Shown: piece after piece, positions 25,052-34,201 of the stretch
How the letters are laid out: every line of letters begins with the position of its first letter
How positions within the stretch are numbered: position 1 is the stretch's first letter
Assembly (NCBI GenBank): GCA_019751815.1
Contig: JAIEMW010000007.1
Span: 1-61,961, forward strand
Origin: Cyanobacteriota bacterium
GTDB lineage: Bacteria; Cyanobacteriota; Vampirovibrionia; Vampirovibrionales; Vampirovibrionaceae
DNA length: 61,961 nucleotides
Direction: 5' to 3'
The notes under the pieces: generated by a model
The model's database searches: none
Told to the model about the DNA's origin: nothing
What the model saw: only the letters and a program-made list of their open reading frames with translations
Made by a program: the position numbers and the translations under genes

Positions 25052-26538
25052 AAATACTGGCTGATACAGGTCTTGAAATAAGACATTTCTGCCACCCCAC
25101 AAAGCACGCCTTCACGACCCAGGCCGGACTCCTTGATCCCCCCGTAGGGCATATAGTCGAGTCTAAAGGTGGGCACATCATTAATAATAACCCCGCCCAC
25201 ATCCAGAGTTTCATAAGCCAGGTTGGCCTTGTTGCGGTCTTGGGTGAAGATACCGGCTTGTAAGCCAAACACGGAATCATTGGCTGCAGCCAAGGCCTCT
25301 TCAAATTGTGTATATGGCGAAACCGTGACCAAGGGGGCAAAGCATTCGTCTGCATTCACGCGCATGGAGGGTTGCGTTCGGTTGAGTATGGTTGGATTCA
25401 TGGTATAGGGATTCAGCGCGTTCCCCCCATAAACCACATTAGCCCCGCCATCAATGGCGTCTTTGATCAACCCTCGTGTCCGAAAGACCTCGTCCAGATG
25501 AATCATTGGCCCCACATCTGTCTTTTCATCCAAGGGATCGCCGACATGAATACTTCTGGTAGCGTCAATCAGGGCTTTGAGAAACGCGTCATGCCTGTCC
25601 TGATGAACAAAAATCCGCTGCAATGAGATACAAATTTGCCCAGAGAACCAGAAGGCTCCTTGCGCACAGCGTTGGGCGATCCAGGACAGCTTTTCTTCTG
25701 GGTAATCGTTAACAATGCAGGCTCCATTGCCACCTAATTCAAGGGTGATCGGTTTTTTCCCTGCAAGTGTTTTGAGGCGCCAGCCCACAGGGGCACTTCC
25801 AGTGAAAGATACTTTTTTGAATACATCAGACTGAACGAGTGCTTCAGCGATATTAGACCCACAGGGAATAACGCTAATAGCTTCATAGCCAGCTTCCACA
25901 GCCAAACGGCCCAAGTATAATGCCGTCATCGGTGTTTGCGAGGCGGGTTTAATGGTAATGGAAGTACCCGCTGCGATTGCAGGTGCCAGTTTGTGAATCA
26001 CCAAATTGAGCGGAAAGTTAAACGGGGTGATGGCGAGCACGGGGCCAAGAGGGAAATAACGGACACTGGCTTCTCGCCCCTCAATAAAATAGACGGCTTC
26101 CCTTTGCCGCGAGAGTTCTTCAGCGTAGCTGCGGCAAATGGCAACAGCACGCTGCACTTCTACACGACTTAGTTTGATGGGTTTCCCAGCTTCAAGAGCA
26201 ATTTGCCGCGCCAGGGGTTCTTGGTGCTTCGCCAGCAATTCTGCAAGGCGCGTTAAAATGCTAGCTCTTTCTGTGGGCGTTGTTTTTCGGTGAGACTGAA
26301 ACCCAACTTCAGCTGCTGCAAGTATTTCTGGAATTCTTCCAGAAGTAGTTCTATAAGTTTTCCCGGCTAAAGTGAGATTGTCTGCAGGGGAAAGGACTGT
26401 TAATATCTCTGAATCAGCTTCTTTTGCAGGTCTACCGCCTAATATAAACGGGCTTGTAGACTCTTCAATATCACTCATATTCGATATTATCGTGGTATTG
26501 GCTTCAAGGGCATTTGCTTCAAGGTTGGCAGTGTTCAT
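25048..26538 (-). CDS. Aldehyde dehydrogenase (lactaldehyde/GAPN-like branch)
   Basis: A 496-residue NAD(P)-dependent aldehyde dehydrogenase. Visible: TPFNFPLNLVIHKLAPAIAA, the KPASQTP cofactor loop, VSFTGSAPVGW, the general-base Glu in LELGGNG, and the catalytic Cys in FSGQICISLQRIFVH. The SGQICIS-Q-R context resembles the lactaldehyde/glyceraldehyde-3-phosphate subgroup. The N-terminal ~30 residues are extra and Asn/Glu-rich. It lies 25 bases behind the solute-binding lipoprotein gene, probably the last gene of that minus-strand run. Substrate not determined. Confidence 0.85.
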   Translation of the reverse strand: MNTANLEANALEANTTIISNMSDIEESTSPFILGGRPAKEADSEILTVLSPADNLTLAGKTYRTTSGRIPEILAAAEVGFQSHRKTTPTERASILTRLAELLAKHQEPLARQIALEAGKPIKLSRVEVQRAVAICRSYAEELSRQREAVYFIEGREASVRYFPLGPVLAITPFNFPLNLVIHKLAPAIAAGTSITIKPASQTPMTALYLGRLAVEAGYEAISVIPCGSNIAEALVQSDVFKKVSFTGSAPVGWRLKTLAGKKPITLELGGNGACIVNDYPEEKLSWIAQRCAQGAFWFSGQICISLQRIFVHQDRHDAFLKALIDATRSIHVGDPLDEKTDVGPMIHLDEVFRTRGLIKDAIDGGANVVYGGNALNPYTMNPTILNRTQPSMRVNADECFAPLVTVSPYTQFEEALAAANDSVFGLQAGIFTQDRNKANLAYETLDVGGVIINDVPTFRLDYMPYGGIKESGLGREGVLCGVAEMSYFKTCISQYF

Positions 26539-26563
26539 CTCAAGGTCACTCCATAGGGTATCT

Positions 26564-27901
26564 TTAATGAGGATTTCTCATTTCATTAATGCTGGCTTGG
26601 GCCTCAGCGAGGGCTTGTTTTGCATTTTTCTTTTGCAGTAGCGCGAGCTGAACAGTGTAATCGATTTGTGTATTGATGTCACGTTGCTCTGGGAAGGGGG
26701 CACTACCGCCTGTGGCTCGAAGTAATTGAGACGCACTAATAATACGGGCTTTCTCAATGAGTTCGATAGACTGCAAACCACTTCCTGCAGTCGATTTGGC
26801 TTGAAAATACGGATTGGACAACGCGGCTTTCACTGAGGGTAAGACGGGCGCTTTTTTACTGAGTGCCAATTGGTTTTTGGCATTGGTGATATAGAGTGCA
26901 AAATCCAGCGCTTCCTTGGGGTGAGCCCCATGCTTTGGCAACGTTAAAATCATGGTTGAAAAGTCAATGTTCTGGTTGTTAGTGGGAAACTGAGACGCCA
27001 CATCGGTTTCTCGGTAGATACTGGGTGCATTTTCTTGAATGATTTTCAGAAAATTGGCACCGCTCAATAAATAAGCCAAACGGCCTGATTGATATTGATC
27101 AACCGCGGCACGTTGACCTTCACTCAGACTTTCGGCTGGAATATTTTTACTTTGATACAATGAAACCCACTGAGAGAGAAATTTAATCCCTTTTTCGGTG
27201 GCAAAAATAGCCTGTCCGTCATTACCCCAAAGTGGGACATCGGCTTTTTTGAGCTCTTTTAAAAAACTACCGTTTTCGGCCAGAGTGGGCATGAGTCCAT
27301 AAGCAGCGTTGTTGATTCGGTGAATCGTCCGAATCTGTTCAAATAATTCTTCCCACGTTCTGGCGGGTTGCTCAATACCCGATTCTTTGAGTATGCGTCG
27401 GTTATAGAGCGTGACTCGGGTGCTGACGTACCACGGCACTCCCAGACAAAATGAACCATCGGATACTGTCTTCCCAGATAGCGTCACCGCTTGCCAGACG
27501 GCAGGTAAATAAGACCGGCGGTCTTTTTCACGAATCAGTGTGTTGATATTCCAGATTGCTTGTCGTTGGGCCAGAATGGCTGCGAAATCTGGATTTAAAT
27601 TAACTACATCGGGAACGTGAGGACTTAACATGGCTGCCAGTGTTTTTTTGGGCCCTTCACTAAAAGGGAGATCCACCCAATGGATATGGATGCCAGGATG
27701 AGTCTGTTCATATTTCTCTATCATCGGGTTGAGCACGTCAGCGAACGTCCCCATCTGGAGTGTCCAAAACTCCAATGTGATTGGTCTAAGCCCGTTTTTC
27801 GGAACTATTTTTGAGGGTGTCGTTTCGAGATGACAACCACTTAAAAATAGAACGGTACTCATGATGAATAGAGAAAAAAGAGAAAGAAATCTGACCGTCA
27901 T
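26564..27901 (-). CDS. Extracellular solute-binding lipoprotein, family 1 (sugar ABC type)
   Basis: A 445-residue protein with a lipoprotein signal peptide (basic start, hydrophobic core, LFLSGC lipobox with Cys at about residue 23). The mature part begins LEFWTLQMGTF and has the PDVVNLNPDFAAILAQRQA pattern of carbohydrate-binding ABC receptors, plus GVPWYVSTRVTLYNR. It should bind a sugar or polyol outside the cytoplasmic membrane. No permease or ATPase gene is present in this window. Its ATG overlaps the stop of the preceding small gene (ATGA). Confidence 0.8.
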   Translation of the reverse strand: MTVRFLSLFSLFIMSTVLFLSGCHLETTPSKIVPKNGLRPITLEFWTLQMGTFADVLNPMIEKYEQTHPGIHIHWVDLPFSEGPKKTLAAMLSPHVPDVVNLNPDFAAILAQRQAIWNINTLIREKDRRSYLPAVWQAVTLSGKTVSDGSFCLGVPWYVSTRVTLYNRRILKESGIEQPARTWEELFEQIRTIHRINNAAYGLMPTLAENGSFLKELKKADVPLWGNDGQAIFATEKGIKFLSQWVSLYQSKNIPAESLSEGQRAAVDQYQSGRLAYLLSGANFLKIIQENAPSIYRETDVASQFPTNNQNIDFSTMILTLPKHGAHPKEALDFALYITNAKNQLALSKKAPVLPSVKAALSNPYFQAKSTAGSGLQSIELIEKARIISASQLLRATGGSAPFPEQRDINTQIDYTVQLALLQKKNAKQALAEAQASINEMRNPH

Positions 27902-28134
27902 TGCACATAATCCTTAAAGACACGCATCACCACAAAGCGATGTTTGGTCAGTTGCATCGGGATATCCGCATGGGCATGAGGGTCTTCCTGGGTATCGATA
28001 TAAATAGCAGTGTCACTGCCAGTTTTGTAATTCAGCGATTCGGGGACAGGAATCACAATATGGGCAATTCCTTGTGATGACAAATAATCACTGGCCGCTT
28101 CCGTGGTGGGGCTGGAAGGCAGAATAATTAACAT
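27898..28134 (-). CDS. DUF3343-like small protein (putative)
   Basis: A 78-residue protein with ILPSSPTTEAASDYLSSQG, then IPVPESLNYKTGSDTAIYI. Its layout resembles DUF3343 (putative Se/S carrier-like) proteins, in which an N-terminal strand is followed by a helix and a Pro-containing loop. The Cys commonly found in the Cys-Gly pair of that loop is absent here (Gly-Ser instead). It overlaps tatD by 7 bases and the next gene by 4, so translation is coupled. Confidence 0.5.
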   Translation of the reverse strand: MLIILPSSPTTEAASDYLSSQGIAHIVIPVPESLNYKTGSDTAIYIDTQEDPHAHADIPMQLTKHRFVVMRVFKDYVQ

Positions 28135-28952
28135 ATTGCCTGGTTCTCTAAATGGTACACTCTCAGCGCATTTTCTGTCGTAATTCTGGCTAATTTTTCG
28201 TAAGAGATGCCTTTTACCTCGGCCAGTGTTTCAGCGACATAGCGCACTCTTTCAGGTTCATTGGGTTTGCCGCGAAAGGGCATGGGGCTTAAGAAGGGGG
28301 AGTCTGTTTCAATTAACAGCCATTCTATGGGAACGTCTTTGGCCGCATCACGAAGCGGCTGAGCATTCTTAAAGGTGATATTGCCTGCAAAACTGATAAA
28401 AAATCCCAGTTCAATCATCTCGAGTGCAAATTTTCCGTCCCCGGAAAAACAATGCATAATCCCCTGACTGCCAGGGACACTGGCAATCACTTTTTTCACG
28501 TCATCATGGGCTTCACGGTCATGGACAATCACTGGTAATTTGTGTTTTACTCCCAGTTTTAATAGGGCCTCAAAACAGTGTTGTTGTAATTCTTTTTCAG
28601 AGGTATCCCAGTAATAATCCAGGCCTGTCTCTCCCAGCGCAACAACTTTGGGGTGGCTTAACTGGGCTTCTAATTCAGCCAGCCACTCTGGATTGGTACT
28701 GATATCACTCACATCGGTTGGATGGACAGACAGCGCCGCAAAGATGTTTGAATGCATTTCGCTTGCCGCAAACACCTCTGAAAACCTGCCAGGAGTTACA
28801 CCAGGGTTTACAAGAGCACACACACCAGCCGCTTCGGCACGACCCCAGACATCTTTAAATTGTGGAGCAACACCCACATCAGGATGCTCACTTCCACGCA
28901 GAATGTAGTCAAGATGGCAATGTGTGTCAAATAATGGCGCAAGAGTAGTCAT
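28128..28952 (-). CDS. tatD: TatD-family metal-dependent hydrolase/DNase
   Basis: A 274-residue TIM-barrel hydrolase. Metal ligands are visible in FDTHCHLDY, the Glu of ALGETGLDYYW, HDREAH, HCFSG and ETDSPFLSPMPFRG. Members have 3'-5' DNA exonuclease activity in DNA repair and turnover. It directly abuts metG, a common bacterial arrangement, with start and stop codons sharing a base. Length is normal. Confidence 0.9.
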   Translation of the reverse strand: MTTLAPLFDTHCHLDYILRGSEHPDVGVAPQFKDVWGRAEAAGVCALVNPGVTPGRFSEVFAASEMHSNIFAALSVHPTDVSDISTNPEWLAELEAQLSHPKVVALGETGLDYYWDTSEKELQQHCFEALLKLGVKHKLPVIVHDREAHDDVKKVIASVPGSQGIMHCFSGDGKFALEMIELGFFISFAGNITFKNAQPLRDAAKDVPIEWLLIETDSPFLSPMPFRGKPNEPERVRYVAETLAEVKGISYEKLARITTENALRVYHLENQAIC

Positions 28953-30580
28953 TATTTTTTCTTGTTGCTGCCAACAAGCTCACTTTCCAAACGGGGTAAA
29001 ATGGGTCCCTGGAGATCGACGGTTTGCCCTTCGGGTAAGGTCGTCTTTAAAATATCATCCCAGGTAAATTCGCATAGGGGCTGTCTGTAGCCCAGTTGCT
29101 CCCAGATGGCCTGGCACAGAGAAGGGGTTAAGGGACTAAGCATAATGGCCACCTGACGCAGTGTATCCAGAACCGTATAAAGCACGCGTTGCAGTTGCTC
29201 ATGCTCGCCGTTTTTGTGTAAATTCCACGGTTCACTGTCGTTAATCAGTTTATTGGCACCATCAGCCCAGTGGAGAATCTTTTCAGCAGCGGTCGTAAAC
29301 GCAAAATGATCGTAAGCAGACTCAATCTCTCCCAATACGGTTTCAAACGACGGGAAATCCGTCGGGCGTTGAACCCTTCTAGGGACAGGTACTTTGCCGT
29401 CAAGATACTTCATTGTCATATTGAGAGTGCGGTTGAGTAAATTGCCTAAATTATTAGCCAAATCGGCATTAATGCGTGTTTTAAAATCATCTTCCGTAAA
29501 GTTACCGTCTTGTCCAAAATGGGTAACCGTCATTAAGTAGTAGCGAATGGGATCTGGGCTGCTCAGCTCAAAACGCTCCGCCAGAGAGAGAGGTGAGACC
29601 ACATTGCCAATACTTTTGCTAATTTTGGCGTCATTTAAGTTAATAAACCCATGGGCAAACACACATCCAGGCAGAGGTAATTCAACAGACATCAACATCG
29701 CCGGCCAATAAATCGCGTGAAAGCGTAAAATGTCTTTGCCTATCATGTGAACATCCGCGGGCCAGCAACGGGCAAAAAGCTTATCGTCTTGCAGATAGCC
29801 ACACCCGGTCAAGTAATTGCTGAGTGCATCAATCCAGACATATATCACTTGTTCTGAATCATCGGGAACGGGAATCCCCCAGCTGACTGAGTCCCGGGCA
29901 CGAGAGACACTGATGTCTTCCACCTCTTCCAACAAGTGTAAAACTTCTTGAGCACGGTAGCGAGGCAAAATAAAGTCATTGCCAGATTCTAGCCGGCTTT
30001 GAATGAGTTGAATAACCGCCTCTTTATAGCGGGTGAGCTTAAAAAAGTAATTTTCTTCCTCAACGGGATCGGGCTTTCGTTGATGGTGAGGACAGAGTCC
30101 GTCTTCGGTTAAATCTCTGGCCAAAACAAAATTCTCACAGCCAGAACAATACAGCCCCGTGTAGCGGGCTTTATAAATATCGCCTTTCGCTACCATTTTT
30201 CGCCAAAGCGCTTCAACCACCGTGTAATGCTCAGCATCAGTCGTTCGGATAAAGCGGTCGTAGTCCAGATTGAGAAATTCCCAGGCCTTTTTAAATTCGG
30301 CAGATATTTGATCAGTATAGGCTTTGGGCGGTATTCCATGCTCTGCAGCTGTTTTTTGGACCTTGGTCCCGTGCTCATCGGTGCCGGTTAAGAAATAAGC
30401 CTCTCGACCGCGCAGTCTTTGATAGCGCGTGATGACATCAGTGGCAATTTTTTCATAAGCATGGCCAATATGGGGGGCTGCGTTGACATAGTCAATCGCC
30501 GTGGTGATGGTGAATGTCTTATTAGTGGGGGTGTTGGATTCGGGGGCAATCATGAGGAACATTCTGTAAAAAATATGCAC
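28952..30580 (-). CDS. metG: Methionyl-tRNA synthetase
   Basis: A 542-residue class I aminoacyl-tRNA synthetase charging tRNA-Met. Signature HIGH is in APHIGHAYEK, a zinc knuckle C-x2-C-x14-C-x2-H is in the CSGCENF...CPHH segment, and the KMSKS loop appears as KISKS in NDAKISKSIGNV. The C-terminal anticodon-binding helix bundle is present; the extra tRNA-binding domain of long forms is not. The start is uncertain: the GTG at 30580, ATG at 30562 and ATG at 30553 all lack a good ribosome site. First of a coupled metG-tatD-small gene-lipoprotein run. Confidence 0.95.
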   Translation of the reverse strand: MHIFYRMFLMIAPESNTPTNKTFTITTAIDYVNAAPHIGHAYEKIATDVITRYQRLRGREAYFLTGTDEHGTKVQKTAAEHGIPPKAYTDQISAEFKKAWEFLNLDYDRFIRTTDAEHYTVVEALWRKMVAKGDIYKARYTGLYCSGCENFVLARDLTEDGLCPHHQRKPDPVEEENYFFKLTRYKEAVIQLIQSRLESGNDFILPRYRAQEVLHLLEEVEDISVSRARDSVSWGIPVPDDSEQVIYVWIDALSNYLTGCGYLQDDKLFARCWPADVHMIGKDILRFHAIYWPAMLMSVELPLPGCVFAHGFINLNDAKISKSIGNVVSPLSLAERFELSSPDPIRYYLMTVTHFGQDGNFTEDDFKTRINADLANNLGNLLNRTLNMTMKYLDGKVPVPRRVQRPTDFPSFETVLGEIESAYDHFAFTTAAEKILHWADGANKLINDSEPWNLHKNGEHEQLQRVLYTVLDTLRQVAIMLSPLTPSLCQAIWEQLGYRQPLCEFTWDDILKTTLPEGQTVDLQGPILPRLESELVGSNKKK

Positions 30581-30614
30581 GGAAACAGTTTAGCCGTATT
30601 TTCTCACAAACATG

Positions 30615-31127
30615 TTATTTGAGCTGTTGAACTCTCTCGTAAAGCGCGGCGTATTGGCTTAAAAAATTGGGTATCCACAGTGTAACCGTGCTTTTTGGGT
30701 TTAAGTCTGCTGTGTTAGCACTCTTGTGGGCAGAAACACAGAGATAGGTCAGCCAAAAAAAACGACGATGTTGGATAGTGGCTATCTGAGTAAGTGCAAT
30801 ATTTCCTAAGGTTCCGTTAAATTGATGTGCATGGAGATGCGTATTACTGATATGAACTGGCTTGAGCTGACTTAGCAGCAGGGTGATACTTGTCCCGGCC
30901 AAAACTCCAGCAATCAGGGCAAAGAGGAGAAAAATACCCGAAAGCCGAAGGATTTCCTCAGAATGAAAGTGCCCAAGCCCACTTAAAAAAGCCCCTAGGA
31001 CCAAACCAATCAGTGCAAAAAGCACGGCGCTTGAACTGGTTGCGCGGATAAATAACCAACGTCGATGCACAGGAAAATAAACAGAGTCCTGGGTGGGCAA
31101 GTTTTTAGTAGGTAAGGACTCGCTCAT
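30615..31127 (-). CDS. Two-helix membrane protein, unknown
   Basis: A 170-residue protein with two hydrophobic helices (about residues 30-52 and 64-88) followed by a C-terminal beta-rich domain resembling a bacterial PH-like fold in pattern only. Its start overlaps the end of mtaB by 23 bases; GAGA lies upstream of the ATG at 31127. No firm family. It probably belongs to the mtaB-metG transcript. Confidence 0.55.
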   Translation of the reverse strand: MSESLPTKNLPTQDSVYFPVHRRWLFIRATSSSAVLFALIGLVLGAFLSGLGHFHSEEILRLSGIFLLFALIAGVLAGTSITLLLSQLKPVHISNTHLHAHQFNGTLGNIALTQIATIQHRRFFWLTYLCVSAHKSANTADLNPKSTVTLWIPNFLSQYAALYERVQQLK

Positions 31128-32526
31128 CGTGTCTCTCACTATTCGTTATGATATGCTCAGGCTCTGCCCAACATTGAGTGCCCACAACCTGGGTGATGGT
31201 TGCTCTGATGCGGGTGTTGGGAGGCACTAAAACAGGGCGATTTTGCTGCATAATCAATGGGCGAATGTAATATTCTGACATGCCGCGCTGTTGCCGCGCT
31301 TGTCCTGCTTTTTCACTTGGGCTTTCAGCAATTAAATTCAGTGTTTGTCCAAGCATACTCTGAAGGTAAGCCGAATATTTTTCATCAGATAATGCTTTTA
31401 GACGGTTGGCACGTTCTTTTTTGACTCTTTCAGGAACCTGATCCGGCATCGCGGCCGCAGGTGTCCCTCGTCGCTTGGAATAACTGAAGACATGAAAGGC
31501 GTGCATTGGGATTTGGCTCAAAACGCGCACGGTATTTTCAAACTGGCTGTCTGTCTCTCCTGGAAAACCCACAATAATGTCACTGGTAATGGTGATGTTG
31601 GGGATTTCTCGGGCAGTAGTTTCGCAAATTTCAACTAGGTCGCACACATGGTGGCGGCGAGCCATCCGTTTCAACACGGTATCGTCTGCGCTTTGAGTGG
31701 ATAGATGGAGATGAGGGGCAATTTTCTCTCGGTGACGAACGAAAATATCGATCAGCGCTGGGGTGACTTCAAGGGGGTCCAGTGAGGTGAGTCGAAGCCT
31801 AAAATCACCTGGCACCATGCTGAGAACATTCAGCAAGCTGGCTAGATCGTAGTTCTCATATTGATATTGCCCGATATTAATCCCGCAGAGGCTGATTTCG
31901 TGATAGCCTTCAGCAATTAAGCTTTCCAGTTGGTGCTTCAGATCATCAACAGGTAGGCTTCGGCTTTGCCCACGTGCTTCCCAAATAATACAGTAGGTGC
32001 ATTTGTAGTCACATCCATCTTGTATCTTTAGGCTGGCACGTGTTCTGCCTTCGCCGTCTTCGTTTAAGCCAGCGGCGCTGCTGCCGTGCATCACACGGCT
32101 TTTGTCGATATCTGAAACCAACATCACCGTTGCTTCAGGTTTAGCCTCACTGGCCGCGATAATCTCTGGAATCTGTGACTTCCACTGATTCCCAAAGACA
32201 TAATTAACTCCTGAGAGCGCAGCCACTTCTTGTGGAGCTACTTGCGCATAGCAGCCTGTCACCACAATGGTGGCCTCTGGATTACTCAACTGTGCACGTC
32301 GAATCACTCGTTGGGCTTCCGTATCAGCACGCTCGGTTACAGTGCAGGTGTTAATGACATAGACGGAGGCAGGCTCTCCAAAGGGATGAATCTGCCATCC
32401 TCGGGCTCGAAAGTCGTCAGCCAGTGTGGAGGTCTCTAACTGGTTGGTTCGGCAACCCAAGGTGTGAAAGGCCACACTTTGAGGTCTTTTTGGCGTTGGT
32501 TTTGGGGGATGTTCTTGCTGAATCAT
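31105..32526 (-). CDS. mtaB: tRNA t6A37 methylthiotransferase MtaB
   Basis: A 473-residue radical SAM enzyme converting t6A37 to ms2t6A37 in tRNA. The N-terminal UPF0004 domain has its three cluster cysteines in LGCRTNQLE, INTCTVTE and VVTGCYAQV. The radical SAM motif is CDYKCTYC. A C-terminal TRAM-like domain is present. The order of the first cysteines and the CRTNQ motif favour MtaB over MiaB or RimO. Normal length. Confidence 0.9.
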   Translation of the reverse strand: MIQQEHPPKPTPKRPQSVAFHTLGCRTNQLETSTLADDFRARGWQIHPFGEPASVYVINTCTVTERADTEAQRVIRRAQLSNPEATIVVTGCYAQVAPQEVAALSGVNYVFGNQWKSQIPEIIAASEAKPEATVMLVSDIDKSRVMHGSSAAGLNEDGEGRTRASLKIQDGCDYKCTYCIIWEARGQSRSLPVDDLKHQLESLIAEGYHEISLCGINIGQYQYENYDLASLLNVLSMVPGDFRLRLTSLDPLEVTPALIDIFVRHREKIAPHLHLSTQSADDTVLKRMARRHHVCDLVEICETTAREIPNITITSDIIVGFPGETDSQFENTVRVLSQIPMHAFHVFSYSKRRGTPAAAMPDQVPERVKKERANRLKALSDEKYSAYLQSMLGQTLNLIAESPSEKAGQARQQRGMSEYYIRPLIMQQNRPVLVPPNTRIRATITQVVGTQCWAEPEHIITNSERHDERVLTY

Positions 32527-32571
32527 TTGAATGATATCCGTTCGTATATGGAACCAGTATAATACAAGCCC

Positions 32572-34125
32572 TTAAGGGGCTGGCTTAGAGGTTGTCTCAG
32601 GGGGTGGCAGATATAAGCCTTTTTTACGAATCCACCGAAGAACATCTCGAGGAACGGCCTCAGTGGGCATGTTGCCTTCTGCAAGGCTCTTTTTAATTTC
32701 TGTTGAGGAGATGTGCATTGGATTGTGAGCCAAGGGCTCTATCACTATGGGGAGTGTTTCTGGACCCGCTTCTGTTTGGAGTGTCACACTGGTGGGATAG
32801 ACTTTGGGGTCTCTGTCTGCCACCACAAAGACCAAGTTTTCTATCAAGGCTTTGGGGTTTTTCCACCGGGCAAACTGCTCAAAAATATCGTTGCCGCACA
32901 AGAAGGGGATACGATCATGGGTTTTGGCCCAGGTCTGAAACGGTTGAAACAGTGCTTCTAATAAATCGAAACTCCGGGTAGGTGCGGGTAGACGCCCGCA
33001 CAAATCAAGCACTTCGACACCTTTGATCCTGGCAAAGAGTCGTCGAGTCATCTCTAAACGGTCAGAAAAAGGGGTTTGGCTACTTTTGAGAGGACTCCCG
33101 GCACTGGGAAAAACACGCACATGGCGAACACCTAAGTGTCGTTTGGCGGCTGCAATCAGATTTCGATGACCCTTGTGCGGTGGGTCGGCACTGAGTCCGT
33201 AGATGACATGATCCTTTTGCCACTCAGTCAGCGCCCCAAATAGCAGTGATGGTTTCCTGGTAACTGGCTTTCTCGCTTTTAACATCAGAGCAAAAGGAAT
33301 ACTTTGGTAGGGTTTAAGCCACGGGACTTCCTTACAAAGGGCTTCGCTGGGAAGTGGTTCTGTCACTTTGGTCACTTCAAAACCAGCATCAATCAGGCTA
33401 TTGATGTAATCTGCCACTTTACGGGGAATGTGAATCGACTCAATGGTCGGTTTTATGGATTCCCCTGGCTTGGGGGCAAAGGATACTGTCTTTTGGAAGG
33501 CTCTCCCATCGCCGTAAGGCAAGTTGGGCAGTTTTACCATCGTACTGCCATCATCCTGAGTGTGCATCTCAACAACCGGCCAGGTGCTGATAGGGTGCTT
33601 GAGGGTGATGACACATTCTCCTCCCGGTTTAAGCACCCGGAAAAAACTGGCCATGACTTTTGCTAAGTGCGGCGTGTCCATTAGTGTCATTGTTGAGATC
33701 ACCCGGTCCTGGCTGTTGTTTTTGATGCCTTTTAGGGTTGTGATGGACCCTTGAAGGTATTGAGGAGGAGGGTATTTCTGGGGCAGTGGTTGTTTTTGCG
33801 CAATTGTAAGCAAGGCTCCGGATAGATCCACTCCTGTCACACGGGCCCCTTTGCGGGCTAAGCTTCGGCAAATATAGCCTTCCCCGCAGCCGGCATCCAG
33901 GATAGTGAGTCCTTCGACAGGCCCGAGGAGTTTAAAAAACGCGGGATCGTGAAAGCGGCGACGAAACTTATCCTGGCCACTGGCCACCATCTCCGACCAA
34001 ACCGTGCTGTTACGGTCCCATAAGTCTTGGATATGGGCCAGCCGTGATTGGGGGCGTGATTGGGGGTGAGATCGTTTTGCGGTGGCTGCAAAAGTCACCG
34101 GGTGTGAGATGAAAGAGAGCACCAT
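32572..34125 (-). CDS. Methyltransferase-NadD fusion (SAM methyltransferase + nicotinate-nucleotide adenylyltransferase)
   Basis: A 517-residue two-domain protein. Residues about 30-275 form a class I SAM-dependent methyltransferase (motif I ILDAGCGEGYICRSLA, then VTGVDLSG). Residues about 305-505 are NadD-like: GLSADPPHKGHRNLI matches the nucleotidyltransferase phosphate-binding motif, with DRLEMTRRLF, FLCGNDIF and the ISSTEIKKSL signature near the end. NadD makes NaAD for NAD synthesis. I see no stop or frameshift between the domains. The methyl acceptor is unknown and this fusion is unusual. NadD length is normal for the domain. Confidence 0.8.
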   Translation of the reverse strand: MVLSFISHPVTFAATAKRSHPQSRPQSRLAHIQDLWDRNSTVWSEMVASGQDKFRRRFHDPAFFKLLGPVEGLTILDAGCGEGYICRSLARKGARVTGVDLSGALLTIAQKQPLPQKYPPPQYLQGSITTLKGIKNNSQDRVISTMTLMDTPHLAKVMASFFRVLKPGGECVITLKHPISTWPVVEMHTQDDGSTMVKLPNLPYGDGRAFQKTVSFAPKPGESIKPTIESIHIPRKVADYINSLIDAGFEVTKVTEPLPSEALCKEVPWLKPYQSIPFALMLKARKPVTRKPSLLFGALTEWQKDHVIYGLSADPPHKGHRNLIAAAKRHLGVRHVRVFPSAGSPLKSSQTPFSDRLEMTRRLFARIKGVEVLDLCGRLPAPTRSFDLLEALFQPFQTWAKTHDRIPFLCGNDIFEQFARWKNPKALIENLVFVVADRDPKVYPTSVTLQTEAGPETLPIVIEPLAHNPMHISSTEIKKSLAEGNMPTEAVPRDVLRWIRKKGLYLPPPETTSKPAP

Positions 34126-34201
34126 AACCTCGAGTCAAATAGAAGCAGGGAGTGTCTATGGTAACTTAAAACCGCACCCTCGGTCTAAATTGACTCGTGC
34201 T

